This document shows positions 8,641-16,374 of a stretch of DNA of 64,000 nucleotides, piece after piece. Source of the DNA: JABAAE01 sp036336715 (GTDB lineage: Bacteria > Planctomycetota > Planctomycetia > Pirellulales > Pirellulaceae). The notes under the pieces are model-generated. The model was given only the letters and a program-made list of their open reading frames with translations. It searched no databases and was not told the origin of the DNA. How positions within the stretch are numbered: the first letter of the stretch is position 1; each line of letters opens with the position of its first letter. The stretch is taken from positions 1-64,000 of the forward strand of contig JAYZFP010000150.1 of NCBI GenBank assembly GCA_036336715.1, read 5' to 3'. A program made the translations under genes and the position numbers.

Positions 8641-9822
8641 ATGAAACAGTTCAAATGGAATTCAATTGGCCGATTCGTAATCGTGATGACCGCCTGCTGG
8701 GTCTTTTTGTCGATCGCATCCGTTTCACCTGCCCAGGACGACTTTGACCGGATGTTTGAGCAGATGATGAAGGAGTACTTTCCCCGGGATCTGCTGAAGG
8801 AAATCGAATCGATCCGGGAAAAAAAACCATCCAGTGAAGACGGTTCGTTTTACAAAAGCAATCCCGAAGTCCGCGAAATCCGGGTGAACCAACTTCGTGC
8901 CCGGCGAAAGGACCGTGTAGAAAAACAGCACCCCGAAAACCTGGCTCCTTTTCGCCCGCTTTCCCAAAAACTTTGCCGCTCGGTGGTGGCAGTATTCAGG
9001 AAAGGCGAACCGAAACAACTTGCCCTTGCGACCGCTGTATCCAATGACGGTTACCTGGTCACCAAGGCATCGGAACTGGATGACCTCAAGGAGGTGGAAT
9101 GCGTACGTAGCAACTCAGTGAAATTTGACGCCCGGGTCGTGCGAGTCGACAAAACCAACGACTTGGCTCTTTTGAAGACGGACGAAAACCTGACACCGAT
9201 TGAGATGGAAAGCCCCCCGATGGAAGAGGGAACGCTGCTGATCACCGTCAACAACAGCCAACAGCCGGTTGCGATAGGAACCCTGGCCGTCAAACCCAGG
9301 TCGATCATCGGCAATAACCGGGGATTCCTCGGTGTTGAACCGGGCCCTCATCCAAGGGGGGTCCTGCTCAAGGATGTGACGGATCGCTCAGCGGCCCAGC
9401 GAGCCGGTCTCAAGCCAGGGGATATCGTCTTGCAAATTAACGGCGTTGCCACCGGAACGGTTGCTGACCTGGTCCGCGAAATCGCCTCCCGAAAAAAAGG
9501 ACAGGCCATCGAGCTGAAAGTGGAGCGAAGCGGGAGTTCGGTGACCATCAAGGCAACTCTGGATGGCCGAATGATGCGGGGCGACCGGGCGGCCCGGTTT
9601 GAGATGATGCGGAACCTGGGCGCCGTCCCCAGTGAGCGACACTCCGAATTCCCGAACGTCATCCAGCACGACACACCTATCCTTCCCAACCAGTGCGGAA
9701 GTCCGATTGTCGATCTCGACGGCAGGGTAATCGGCATCAACATTGCCAGATCCGGCAGAACCAGCAGCTTTGCCATCCCGGTAAAAATGGTCAAGAGAAT
9801 GCTTGATAACAGTAAACAGTGA
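8641..9822 (+). CDS. Degenerate HtrA-like protein with PDZ inserted inside the protease fold
   Basis: The protein has 393 residues and a signal peptide (about 1-31). After a charged helical region, residues about 105-220 look like the first half of a trypsin-like barrel. The place of the catalytic His is taken by Ser144 (V-T-K-A-S-E-L), while Asp174 (N-D-L-A-L-L-K) is kept. A PDZ domain then sits at about 227-306. Only after it comes the second half, with Cys352 (P-N-Q-C-G-S-P-I) where the catalytic Ser belongs. The triad is therefore broken and the PDZ is internal rather than C-terminal. Activity is unlikely; a role as a partner or regulator of the intact protease just upstream is an inference. 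AAAGGAGAA before 8641 sets the start. Confidence 0.85.
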   Translation: MKQFKWNSIGRFVIVMTACWVFLSIASVSPAQDDFDRMFEQMMKEYFPRDLLKEIESIREKKPSSEDGSFYKSNPEVREIRVNQLRARRKDRVEKQHPENLAPFRPLSQKLCRSVVAVFRKGEPKQLALATAVSNDGYLVTKASELDDLKEVECVRSNSVKFDARVVRVDKTNDLALLKTDENLTPIEMESPPMEEGTLLITVNNSQQPVAIGTLAVKPRSIIGNNRGFLGVEPGPHPRGVLLKDVTDRSAAQRAGLKPGDIVLQINGVATGTVADLVREIASRKKGQAIELKVERSGSSVTIKATLDGRMMRGDRAARFEMMRNLGAVPSERHSEFPNVIQHDTPILPNQCGSPIVDLDGRVIGINIARSGRTSSFAIPVKMVKRMLDNSKQ

Positions 9823-9853
9823 GTCTCAAAGGCTGATCGGTCACTAACAGCAG

Positions 9854-9889
9854 AGGGTTCCGTTCCCGCGTGGGATGGGACCCTTTTTT
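9854..9889 (+). terminator. Rho-independent terminator
   Basis: AGGGTTCC pairs with GGGACCCT (one G-T wobble), with an inner TCCC/GGGA stem closing a GCGT loop, followed by a T-run. It lies about 30 bp after the stop of the degenerate protease gene and ends the protease pair. Confidence 0.85.
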
Positions 9890-10177
9890 AATCCATTCGA
9901 CAGGAAGGAATTCAATTTCCGAAACTGCCGGGGGACTCCCGCCACGCTCCAACAACGGTTAACTCAGGCACTGATCGCCGGAATTCCCAATGCCCTTGCG
10001 GGGACCCCCTGGAGAAAACGAAGATTCCAATAGCGGAATCAGGAAGTCCTGCTCCAAACTGTCCAGAAGCCAAGCTGTCAGAACCGGTCTGAAACTGGTA
10101 AACTGGGCGTCGGTGAACTCCCTGATTCACTTTGCCGAATTCGACCAGGGAATCGAAAAAACAATTTGGGATTTAAA
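9890..10177 (+). other. Intergenic leader of the third PQQ-like gene
   Basis: The whole gene-free stretch from 9823 to 10177 is 355 bp. Apart from the terminator it has no open frame I can support. It should contain the promoter of the gene at 10178, but no clear motif was seen. Confidence 0.35.
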
Positions 10178-11419
10178 ATGAAATACTTGAGCTTGCTTTT
10201 GATGTTGGTCCTTTCCAGTAACTGGACATTGGCCGATGATTGGCCACAGTGGAGGGGCCCCAATCGGACTGATGTTTCGTCAGAAAAAGGACTGTTGCAA
10301 AAGTGGGACGCTGGCGGCCCCAAAAAAATATGGACCAGCAAGGAGGGTGGCCTCGGTTACTCAGGGTTTTCGGTGGTTGGAAACCACGTTTTCACCATGG
10401 GACTGGAGATCGATGGCGATCAGGAATTTGTGATTTGTCTGGATGCGAAGGATGGATCAAAAAAATGGTCATCGAATATCGGCAGTCGATTCAAAAATGG
10501 TTGGGGAGATGGACCAAGAAGCACCCCTACAATTGACGGTGAATACTGTTACGCCCTTTCCGGCAGCGGTTCCTTGGCCTGCCTCCAGACAGCCGACGGC
10601 AAGGTCCTCTGGTCGACCAAAATGACCGAACTGGGAGGGAAGGTTCCGTTCTGGGGCTACTGTGAATCGTTGCTCGTCGATGGAGACAAAGTGATTTGCA
10701 CGCCTGGCGGTTCCAAGGGGGCCATCGTGGCCCTGGACAAGAAGAGCGGAAAGGTGATCTGGCAAAGCAGCGACTTCAAAGACCAGGCACAGTATTCATC
10801 TGCCATCAAGGCGGTCATCAACAACCAGCCTCAGTACATTCAGCTGACCATGAAGTCGCTGGTAGCCGTCTCTCCGGAAACTGGAGAGGTGATCTGGAAA
10901 ACGGACTGGCCCGGTCGAACCGCCGTCATCCCGACACCCATTGTATCGAAAAACCGTGTTTACGTTTCCAGCGGTTACGGTGTCGGCTGCATGGCCGTGG
11001 AGATTGCTGCTGATAACCAGGTCAAGCAACTTTGGAATAACAAAGTCATGGTCAACCACCACGGGGGAGTCATCATGGTGGACGGAAAACTTTACGGCTA
11101 CTGCGATGGTCGAAAAGGAGGCTGGACCTGCCAGGACTTTGAAAGCGGTGAAAAAATCTGGAATGAACCGAAGAAACTGGGCAAAGGGGCCATCGCTTAC
11201 GCCGATGGCTGTTTTTACTGCCTCTCCGAAGGCAAGGGCGAAGTCGTCCTGATCAAGGCTTCCGAAGAGGGTTGGCAGGAATCAGGTCGGTTCACACTGG
11301 ATCCCCAGACGGAAAACAGAAGCCCCCGGGGCAAGATCTGGGTTCACCCGGTTGTCGCCAATGGCAAGTTGTACCTCAGGGACCAGGAGATTATTCACTG
11401 CTTTGATGTCAAAAAATGA
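10178..11419 (+). CDS. Secreted PQQ-like beta-propeller protein (BamB-like fold)
   Basis: This 413-residue protein has a signal peptide of about 19 residues, and the mature chain opens D-D-W-P-Q-W-R-G-P. Almost the entire length is a PQQ-like propeller, with blades marked by C-L-D-A-K-D-G-S-K-K-W, T-A-D-G-K-V-L-W and D-K-K-S-G-K-V-I-W. It lacks the extra C-terminal domain of the paralogue at 2925 and the tether of the lipoprotein at 5142. I chose the ATG at 10178; a TTG four codons upstream is also open. It has its own terminator at 11483, so it is a single-gene unit. The enzymatic role is unknown and the fold may serve only as a scaffold. Confidence 0.88.
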   Translation: MKYLSLLLMLVLSSNWTLADDWPQWRGPNRTDVSSEKGLLQKWDAGGPKKIWTSKEGGLGYSGFSVVGNHVFTMGLEIDGDQEFVICLDAKDGSKKWSSNIGSRFKNGWGDGPRSTPTIDGEYCYALSGSGSLACLQTADGKVLWSTKMTELGGKVPFWGYCESLLVDGDKVICTPGGSKGAIVALDKKSGKVIWQSSDFKDQAQYSSAIKAVINNQPQYIQLTMKSLVAVSPETGEVIWKTDWPGRTAVIPTPIVSKNRVYVSSGYGVGCMAVEIAADNQVKQLWNNKVMVNHHGGVIMVDGKLYGYCDGRKGGWTCQDFESGEKIWNEPKKLGKGAIAYADGCFYCLSEGKGEVVLIKASEEGWQESGRFTLDPQTENRSPRGKIWVHPVVANGKLYLRDQEIIHCFDVKK

Positions 11420-11482
11420 GATTCAAAACGGTGTACTGAACAGGCCACGGAAAATCCCTGCCGTTGGCTCCCTCTGAAATTC

Positions 11483-11518
11483 AAATGGTTTGCCCTTCAG
11501 TGGCAAACCATTTTTTTT
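11483..11518 (+). terminator. Rho-independent terminator
   Basis: A perfect 12-bp stem (AAATGGTTTGCC / GGCAAACCATTT) with a seven-base loop leads into a run of T. It ends the PQQ-like gene 64 bp upstream. Confidence 0.95.
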
Positions 11519-11603
11519 GGACCAAATACCCGTTCGCCTGCAGGAGGGCCGGCCGAAAGGAGGGCTTGCCCTGTAGACCGGGTGAACTGCTGACCGCCAG
11601 CCT

Positions 11604-12500
11604 TCAACAGGCAGAAAAAGCTCTCCTCAGCCCCAGATTCCTGAGAACGGAATCGCGACGCTGACGGACTTTTTCCAGCAACAGGTCCACCTCCTTTGCT
11701 GACATCCTGAAACATTCCTCCAGTTGCCGCTGGAGCCCTTCTCTTTTTTCTTTCCCCGCGTCTCCCGCGTTAAGAACCTCCAAAATACCGCTGGATGCCT
11801 GGGCACTAATGGTCAGGAAACAGCCGTTTCCCCTAAGGTGATGCTGGAGAATGGCAGATGAAAACGATTCTCCCAGTCGCCAAATTCGAGCCAGTTCGTG
11901 ACCGACCGTCACATGCGAAAACCCAAAAACCTCCTGTTCCAACGTCTGAAGATCCACCAAACCCGACTGACAGGACCAGACTTTTTGGTAGTAATCTTCA
12001 GGGTACGCCTGAATCAGAGCCAAAATACCGATATCCGACAGCAGTCCCACCAGGAACATGGCGGACACCTCATCCTGAAAGGCACTGGGTTGCAGGGATT
12101 CAGCCGCAATTCCCTGGGTAATGCAATTGGCCCAGGCATTCTCCAGCAACTCAAGGCGGATGCCTTCTTCCAGTTCAGCTTGCTGACTGACTTGTTGAAG
12201 AATTTCCACGGACTTCCTGGGGCCGCACTCCAGAATCGCATTCTGAATGCAGCTAACTTCCGCGCTGCCATTCAACTTGGCGTTGGCGGCACCGACAAAG
12301 GCACAAACCAACCAGGGGTCGAAACGAAGAGAGTCGGTGAAGCGGGCAAAATTGATTTTCGGTTCCTGCAACTGGCGAAACAGGTTTTTTGCCACCTCGG
12401 GAATAGTCGGAATACGTTCGAATCCGAAAACGTCGCGCAGACTGTAAACGCTCAATGATTGCCCCTGTATTGATAGATTGATTCCGGGAACCGACTCCAT
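11604..12500 (-). CDS. HDOD domain protein
   Basis: This 298-residue cytoplasmic protein carries an HDOD domain over about residues 30-235: I-P-T-I-P-E-V-A at the start, then F-D-P-W-L-V-C-A-F-V-G-A-A-N-A and I-Q-N-A-I-L-E-C-G, with G-L-L-S-D-I-G-I in place of the metal-binding HD. HDOD proteins lack phosphohydrolase activity and usually act in signalling (chemotaxis, cell cycle, stress). The C-terminal 60 residues are helical and charged, with no recognised output domain. It is convergent with the PQQ-like gene. The ATG at 12500 is the only start that keeps the N-terminal strand. The signalling partner is unknown. Confidence 0.85.
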   Translation of the reverse strand: MESVPGINLSIQGQSLSVYSLRDVFGFERIPTIPEVAKNLFRQLQEPKINFARFTDSLRFDPWLVCAFVGAANAKLNGSAEVSCIQNAILECGPRKSVEILQQVSQQAELEEGIRLELLENAWANCITQGIAAESLQPSAFQDEVSAMFLVGLLSDIGILALIQAYPEDYYQKVWSCQSGLVDLQTLEQEVFGFSHVTVGHELARIWRLGESFSSAILQHHLRGNGCFLTISAQASSGILEVLNAGDAGKEKREGLQRQLEECFRMSAKEVDLLLEKVRQRRDSVLRNLGLRRAFSAC

Positions 12501-12987
12501 TCCCGTGACTCACCCGGAATCGCTTTTTGACCTTTCCATGGCGCCATCAAAACGTTAGCCCGCAATTAGCCTGAAAAAGGGACAAGTCGGGAAAGAACCG
12601 GTTATTTCCACGCAAAGAGTTCGAAAACCCCGGATCGTGATTTTTTTCACGATCAAAATTTGATTGCCGATCCGTTTTTTTTAAGAATTCCGGGAATATT
12701 TCCTCTTTCCTGGCGAACCTATGTACTTGTGAAAAGGTCCTGATTTTCGAATGAGAAAGTTTTCCGCTGGAATTTTTCTGTTGGGCTTCTGATCCAGGCA
12801 GACCATTTTGCCCGCGGGTGGATCCCGCAAGGCGACTCTTGCCACATCTGGACAAAAGCTCCGGCGAATCGGTTCATGAAAACCTGTTTCATGAAAAGCA
12901 GGATTGCTGGCCACCTCAAAACGGCCCCATTCAAGTATCGGTCCGGAAGGCCGATTTCCCAGACTCTCAGCAGTGCGTAATGCACTC
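12501..12987. other. Intergenic, no gene seen
   Basis: The interval between the HDOD gene and the sigma factor is about 1 kb, the longest gap in the window. Its first half has short AT-rich stretches (12640-12700) and no open frame with a leader or family. The second half (12988-13392) is treated separately. Confidence 0.4.
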
Positions 12988-12998
12988 GGAGGAATGAA

Positions 12999-13343
12999 AT
13001 GCACAACTACATCATTACCCAGAACGTTGATGCCAACATTGCAGCCCGTCAGAAAGTGACGGTAGATGGCACCCTTTTTGGTGGATTCGATGTGGCGTGC
13101 GTTCGCCTCACGGATTCATTACGCCATCTCGTCTCGATGCTGCGGCATCGAATGATTCGCCTGCATGGCGAAAGTGCGCAATCGTCCTGCCTACCCGAAC
13201 AGAGTACTCTGTCCGGTTATCGGCAGGGAAACGTCGCGGGCCAACGACCAGGGGCCTATTCCCTGTTACGGACCGCTTCCGGAAAGGTGTTTCAATACCT
13301 GGGCGGAATGATGGCGGCCATCCCGACGCTGACCACAACCTGA
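12999..13343 (+). CDS. Candidate small protein, unrecognised (114 aa)
   Basis: The open frame is preceded by GGAGGA five bases before the ATG. Its stop is followed at once by a hairpin with a T-run (13347-13392), so a transcription unit probably exists here. The translated sequence has no leader, no recognised family and irregular composition, with a plausible N-terminal third and a less protein-like remainder. A hairpin CGATGC-TGCG-GCATCG (13135-13150) lies within it, so a non-coding RNA is an equally good reading. I have no evidence beyond signals and position. Confidence 0.3.
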   Translation: MHNYIITQNVDANIAARQKVTVDGTLFGGFDVACVRLTDSLRHLVSMLRHRMIRLHGESAQSSCLPEQSTLSGYRQGNVAGQRPGAYSLLRTASGKVFQYLGGMMAAIPTLTTT

Positions 13344-13346
13344 TTG

Positions 13347-13392
13347 GCTCGATCCGGGAAATTCCATTTCCTTCCGAATCGAGCAGCTTTTT
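13347..13392 (+). terminator. Probable rho-independent terminator
   Basis: GCTCGAT (13347-13353) pairs perfectly with ATCGAGC (13378-13384). Between them CCGGGAAAT and ATTTCCTTCCG extend the stem with a bulge. A run of five T starts three bases after the stem. It lies between the 12999 candidate and the sigma factor, so it shows that something is transcribed from upstream. Confidence 0.6.
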
Positions 13393-13524
13393 GAAATCCA
13401 AAAAGCAGGTAGCCGGATAAAACGCAATGGCCAAGTTGCCATTCCCGGTCATCACAGTTAGCTGACCACCATTTGCCTGAATCGGCAAATCCTGGTCCCG
13501 CTTTTGAACAGCACAAAAGAACCG

Positions 13525-14181
13525 ATGCATTCACTAGAAGGCATCACCGCACAGCACGGAAAGCTGAAAAAGATAGATCCAACCATGTCTGCAAATTCAC
13601 AGAATCCCAAAAATCACTCCAACACCCATACCGAAGAAAAAAAGGAAATCATCCACCTGGTATCCGCTGCCCAGAATGGTGATCGGGCCGCATTTGGCGA
13701 ATTGTTCCTGCGTTACGAAAGACATATCTTCGGAGTGGCGATGCGTCGTCTGGGTGAATTTAACGACGCCCAGGAACTGGCCCAGGAGGTTTTTATCAAG
13801 GCGATGGACAAAATCAATCAACTGAGACAACCCGAGTGCTTCGGAGGCTGGCTACGCAGTATCACCCATCGAATGGCAATCAACATGCAGATTCGAAAGT
13901 CACGTGGAGTAGCCACCGAACCGGAATACCTGGCTTCGGAGTGCATCGATGATTCATCGCCCGACGATCGCATGATTCAATCCGAGGAGAATGCCCAATT
14001 GCACGAGGGCATGGAGAACCTTCGTGAAATGGACCGGCAAACCCTCGAAGCTTTTTACGTTCAGGGACAGTCCCTGAACGAAATGAGCGATGAATTCGAC
14101 GCGCCCCTGGGAACCATCAAACGCCGACTCCACGTCGCCCGCAAGCGACTGGCCCGGCAAGTCGAAGGCATGGTTGCCTAA
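13525..14181 (+). CDS. RNA polymerase sigma factor, ECF/sigma-70 family
   Basis: The protein has about 218 residues. Region 2 is clear (F-G-E-L-F-L-R-Y-E-R-H-I-F, then A-Q-E-L-A-Q-E-V-F-I-K-A, then G-G-W-L-R-S-I-T-H-R-M-A-I-N). Region 4 follows near the end (E-M-D-R-Q-T-L-E-A-F-Y, then L-G-T-I-K-R-R-L-H-V-A-R-K-R-L). This matches group-4 (ECF-type) sigma factors, which direct RNA polymerase to stress or envelope promoters. No anti-sigma gene is adjacent: the next gene, pyrD, is convergent. The start is uncertain. The ATG at 13525 is used, but 13585 (M-S-A-N-S-Q) would give 198 residues and still keep both regions; neither has a good Shine-Dalgarno. Confidence 0.9.
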   Translation: MHSLEGITAQHGKLKKIDPTMSANSQNPKNHSNTHTEEKKEIIHLVSAAQNGDRAAFGELFLRYERHIFGVAMRRLGEFNDAQELAQEVFIKAMDKINQLRQPECFGGWLRSITHRMAINMQIRKSRGVATEPEYLASECIDDSSPDDRMIQSEENAQLHEGMENLREMDRQTLEAFYVQGQSLNEMSDEFDAPLGTIKRRLHVARKRLARQVEGMVA

Positions 14182-14203
14182 GCAGAACCCGACCGTGGGT
14201 CGT

Positions 14204-14268
14204 TGTCCCGGTCTACTGTCCCGGTCTACTGTGCCGGTGTAATGCGCCGGTGTAATGCGCCGGTGTAT
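14204..14268. repeat. Five tandem copies of a 13-bp unit
   Basis: Units of 13 bp run head to tail: TGTCCCGGTCTAC twice, then TGTGCCGGTGTAA, TGCGCCGGTGTAA and TGCGCCGGTGTAT. The first two copies are identical and the last three differ by one or two bases. The array fills the space between the stops of the convergent sigma factor and pyrD genes. It looks like a minisatellite; a role in ending transcription is possible but not shown. Confidence 0.9.
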
Positions 14269-14349
14269 TGTCCATGGGTGTCCCATTTTCAGGCGACCGG
14301 ATTGGGGCTGCTGGCGAGTAAAAACCACCGGCGATAGATCCGGGTCAGC

Positions 14350-15537
14350 CTAGCCGTTATGACGACCGACCAGATCACCTATGGTGGACAGGCCCTCCTT
14401 TTCCAATCGGTCCGCCAGGTAACGGTTCACCTGTCGGACGAAGAAGGGCCCTCCATAGACAAAACCCGTGTAGACCTGAACCATCGATGCCCCGGCACCA
14501 ATCATCTCCCAGGCGTCTTCTCCACTCAGAATTCCGCCAACACCAATGATCGGCAACTGTCCCCTGGTCCGCCTGTACACCCGAGCCACAAATTCCCGGC
14601 TCTTGATGGTTAGCGGACGCCCGGAAAAACCGCCACCTGGCTGCGGACATTGACACCGCTTCCCGGCAATACGGGCCGGTGAGGTTTTCAGATCCGCGGC
14701 GGAAATGGTCGTGTTGGTTGCGATCAACCCGTCCACCTTTTCGCCAACAAGTGCTTCCAACGTTTCATCCAGTTCCCGTTCCGACAAATCGGGCGCCAGC
14801 TTGACCAGAATCGGCTTGGTGGATCCTGCAGCTCCAGCCAACTCCTGGTTTTCCTTGCGAATGGCGTGGATCAACTGGCCAATTTTTTCCGGTGCCTGCA
14901 GGTCCCGAAGCCCACGGGTATTGGGAGAACTCACATTGATGGCAAAGTAGTCTGCAAATGGAAACATTCGCCGAAAACTCAGCAGATAATCGTCAATGGC
15001 CATCTGCATTCTTTGTTCATCCGAGGCCTTTTTCCCAGGGGAGTCCTCGTCGTTTGAAATGGCAACAGCGACGCTTTTGGAAAGCCCGATATTGATACCC
15101 AGCACTTTACTGGAGCCGCCAACCTTCTTGGCCGAAGACTCCATGGACTGCCGGGCAGCCTCGGAACCGCGGTTGTTGAAGCCCATGCAGTTCAAAAGTG
15201 CCTGGTCCGCAGAAAACCGAAACAGTCTTTTTTTAGGATTTCCCGCCTGGGGCTGTCCGGTGAGTGTTCCCACCTCGATGTGCGAAAAACCGAGGGCTGA
15301 CAACTGATCAAACCAACGGGCATCCTTGTCAAAACCGGCCGCCAGCCCGACAGGACTGTCAAATTCCAAACCGAGGAACTCAGCCTTCAGACTGGACTCC
15401 CTGACGTGCGTCATGGCAGAAAGCAAGGACTTCCCCCAGGGAAGTGACATTCCCAGGGTAAAAGAATTCATCGCAAAATAGTGGACCCACTCCGCATCCA
15501 GCTGGAACAGCAGAGGGCGAATCAAATATCGCCACAT
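14350..15537 (-). CDS. pyrD: Dihydroorotate dehydrogenase (quinone), class 2
   Basis: This is a 395-residue enzyme that oxidises dihydroorotate to orotate in pyrimidine synthesis, passing electrons to quinone through FMN. Class 2 is shown by the N-terminal membrane-associating helices (M-W-R-Y-L-I-R-P-L-L-F, then A-E-W-V-H-Y-F-A-M) before the barrel. Within the barrel are V-G-L-A-A-G-F-D-K-D, I-N-V-S-S-P-N-T-R-G-L-R (catalytic Ser region), A-T-N-T-T-I, F-S-G-R-P-L and the FMN phosphate site I-I-G-V-G-G-I-L-S-G with A-G-A-S-M-V-Q-V-Y-T-G. A short insert with K-K-A-S-D-E-Q-R is less usual. It stands alone, with no other pyr gene nearby. Confidence 0.95.
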   Translation of the reverse strand: MWRYLIRPLLFQLDAEWVHYFAMNSFTLGMSLPWGKSLLSAMTHVRESSLKAEFLGLEFDSPVGLAAGFDKDARWFDQLSALGFSHIEVGTLTGQPQAGNPKKRLFRFSADQALLNCMGFNNRGSEAARQSMESSAKKVGGSSKVLGINIGLSKSVAVAISNDEDSPGKKASDEQRMQMAIDDYLLSFRRMFPFADYFAINVSSPNTRGLRDLQAPEKIGQLIHAIRKENQELAGAAGSTKPILVKLAPDLSERELDETLEALVGEKVDGLIATNTTISAADLKTSPARIAGKRCQCPQPGGGFSGRPLTIKSREFVARVYRRTRGQLPIIGVGGILSGEDAWEMIGAGASMVQVYTGFVYGGPFFVRQVNRYLADRLEKEGLSTIGDLVGRHNG

Positions 15538-16374
15538 GACGACAAACAGCTTCCTTTCACTGGAACAGGTACCTTACCGGTCGAACGAATTGACCCCAAG
15601 CAGTCAGACGGAACTCATTGAATTATTCCAGAGTCATTCCATCAAAGGTAGCACCCTTAAGGTAGTTGGCAACGACGACCTGTTTTGAATTTACCGCGTC
15701 TGAAAAACCAACAACACCCGGGCTGGATGGCCAACCGGTGCCAACGCGAAAACACAGCTTCCAGGCGAGACCCATTTGCTGCAGGCATTTCCCGTCTCAA
15801 AGCCGCTGTTGCTTCAGCGGCGCGGCATTTAGTTTCACAAGACCGTCTTCCGCGTTCGTTTTGCCTTTTTGGCCTTTCACGAATGATTCCTTCCTTGAAA
15901 ATCCGTCCGTTAAATGCCGCCGTAGTGGGGTGTCCTGTCAACGATCCAGGCAGCCCAACAGGTCGCTGGACATGCAAGGCCCTTGCCCAAAAAACATCCC
16001 CACAGGGCGTCTCAGATCCAGAAAAGCGGACGGCCCCGCCACGCCGCCCGCCGCACAGAAAATCAAACAACCGTGATCCAAATCCCGGGAACTCTTCAGG
16101 GGAACATCCCTAATCGGAGAATCCTCTGAGATGCCTGTCTAAAGAAACGTGGCACCTGGTTGTAACGTTCGGAAAGCTTGCCGCAACCTGATCCGCAAAT
16201 GGATTCCGAATCAAAACATGGCCGGAAATTACCCTGCAGACCACCGGGAAATGATGGACACAGGAAAGAATACGTTTTCGCAAATGGCAAAAATCGAAAA
16301 CCGCCCCCGGCTACCGTCAACACAGGGATTTTCTGATTAACCTCGACTGCCGCGATTCATTCCCAAACCGGGCA
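15538..16374. other. Intergenic; structured element, no gene seen
   Basis: This 837-bp stretch lies between the pyrD start and the S1-domain gene, both on the minus strand. Several open frames on both strands have no leader and no family. The only notable feature is the nest of inverted repeats at 15802-15920. Confidence 0.45.
15802..15920 (+). other. Candidate structured RNA element
   Basis: A hairpin GCCGCTG-TTGCTT-CAGCGGC (15802-15821) is followed directly by a perfect 10-bp inverted repeat, GCGGCATTTA (15822-15831) with TAAATGCCGC (15911-15920). Inside that lie CGTTCGT (15853-15859) with ACGAATG (15879-15885), one G-T wobble, and GCC (15863-15865) with GGC (15871-15873). Nested pairings in an intergenic spacer suggest a folded RNA. 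The wobble pair favours the plus strand. No T-run or promoter was seen, so it is only a candidate. Confidence 0.3.
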
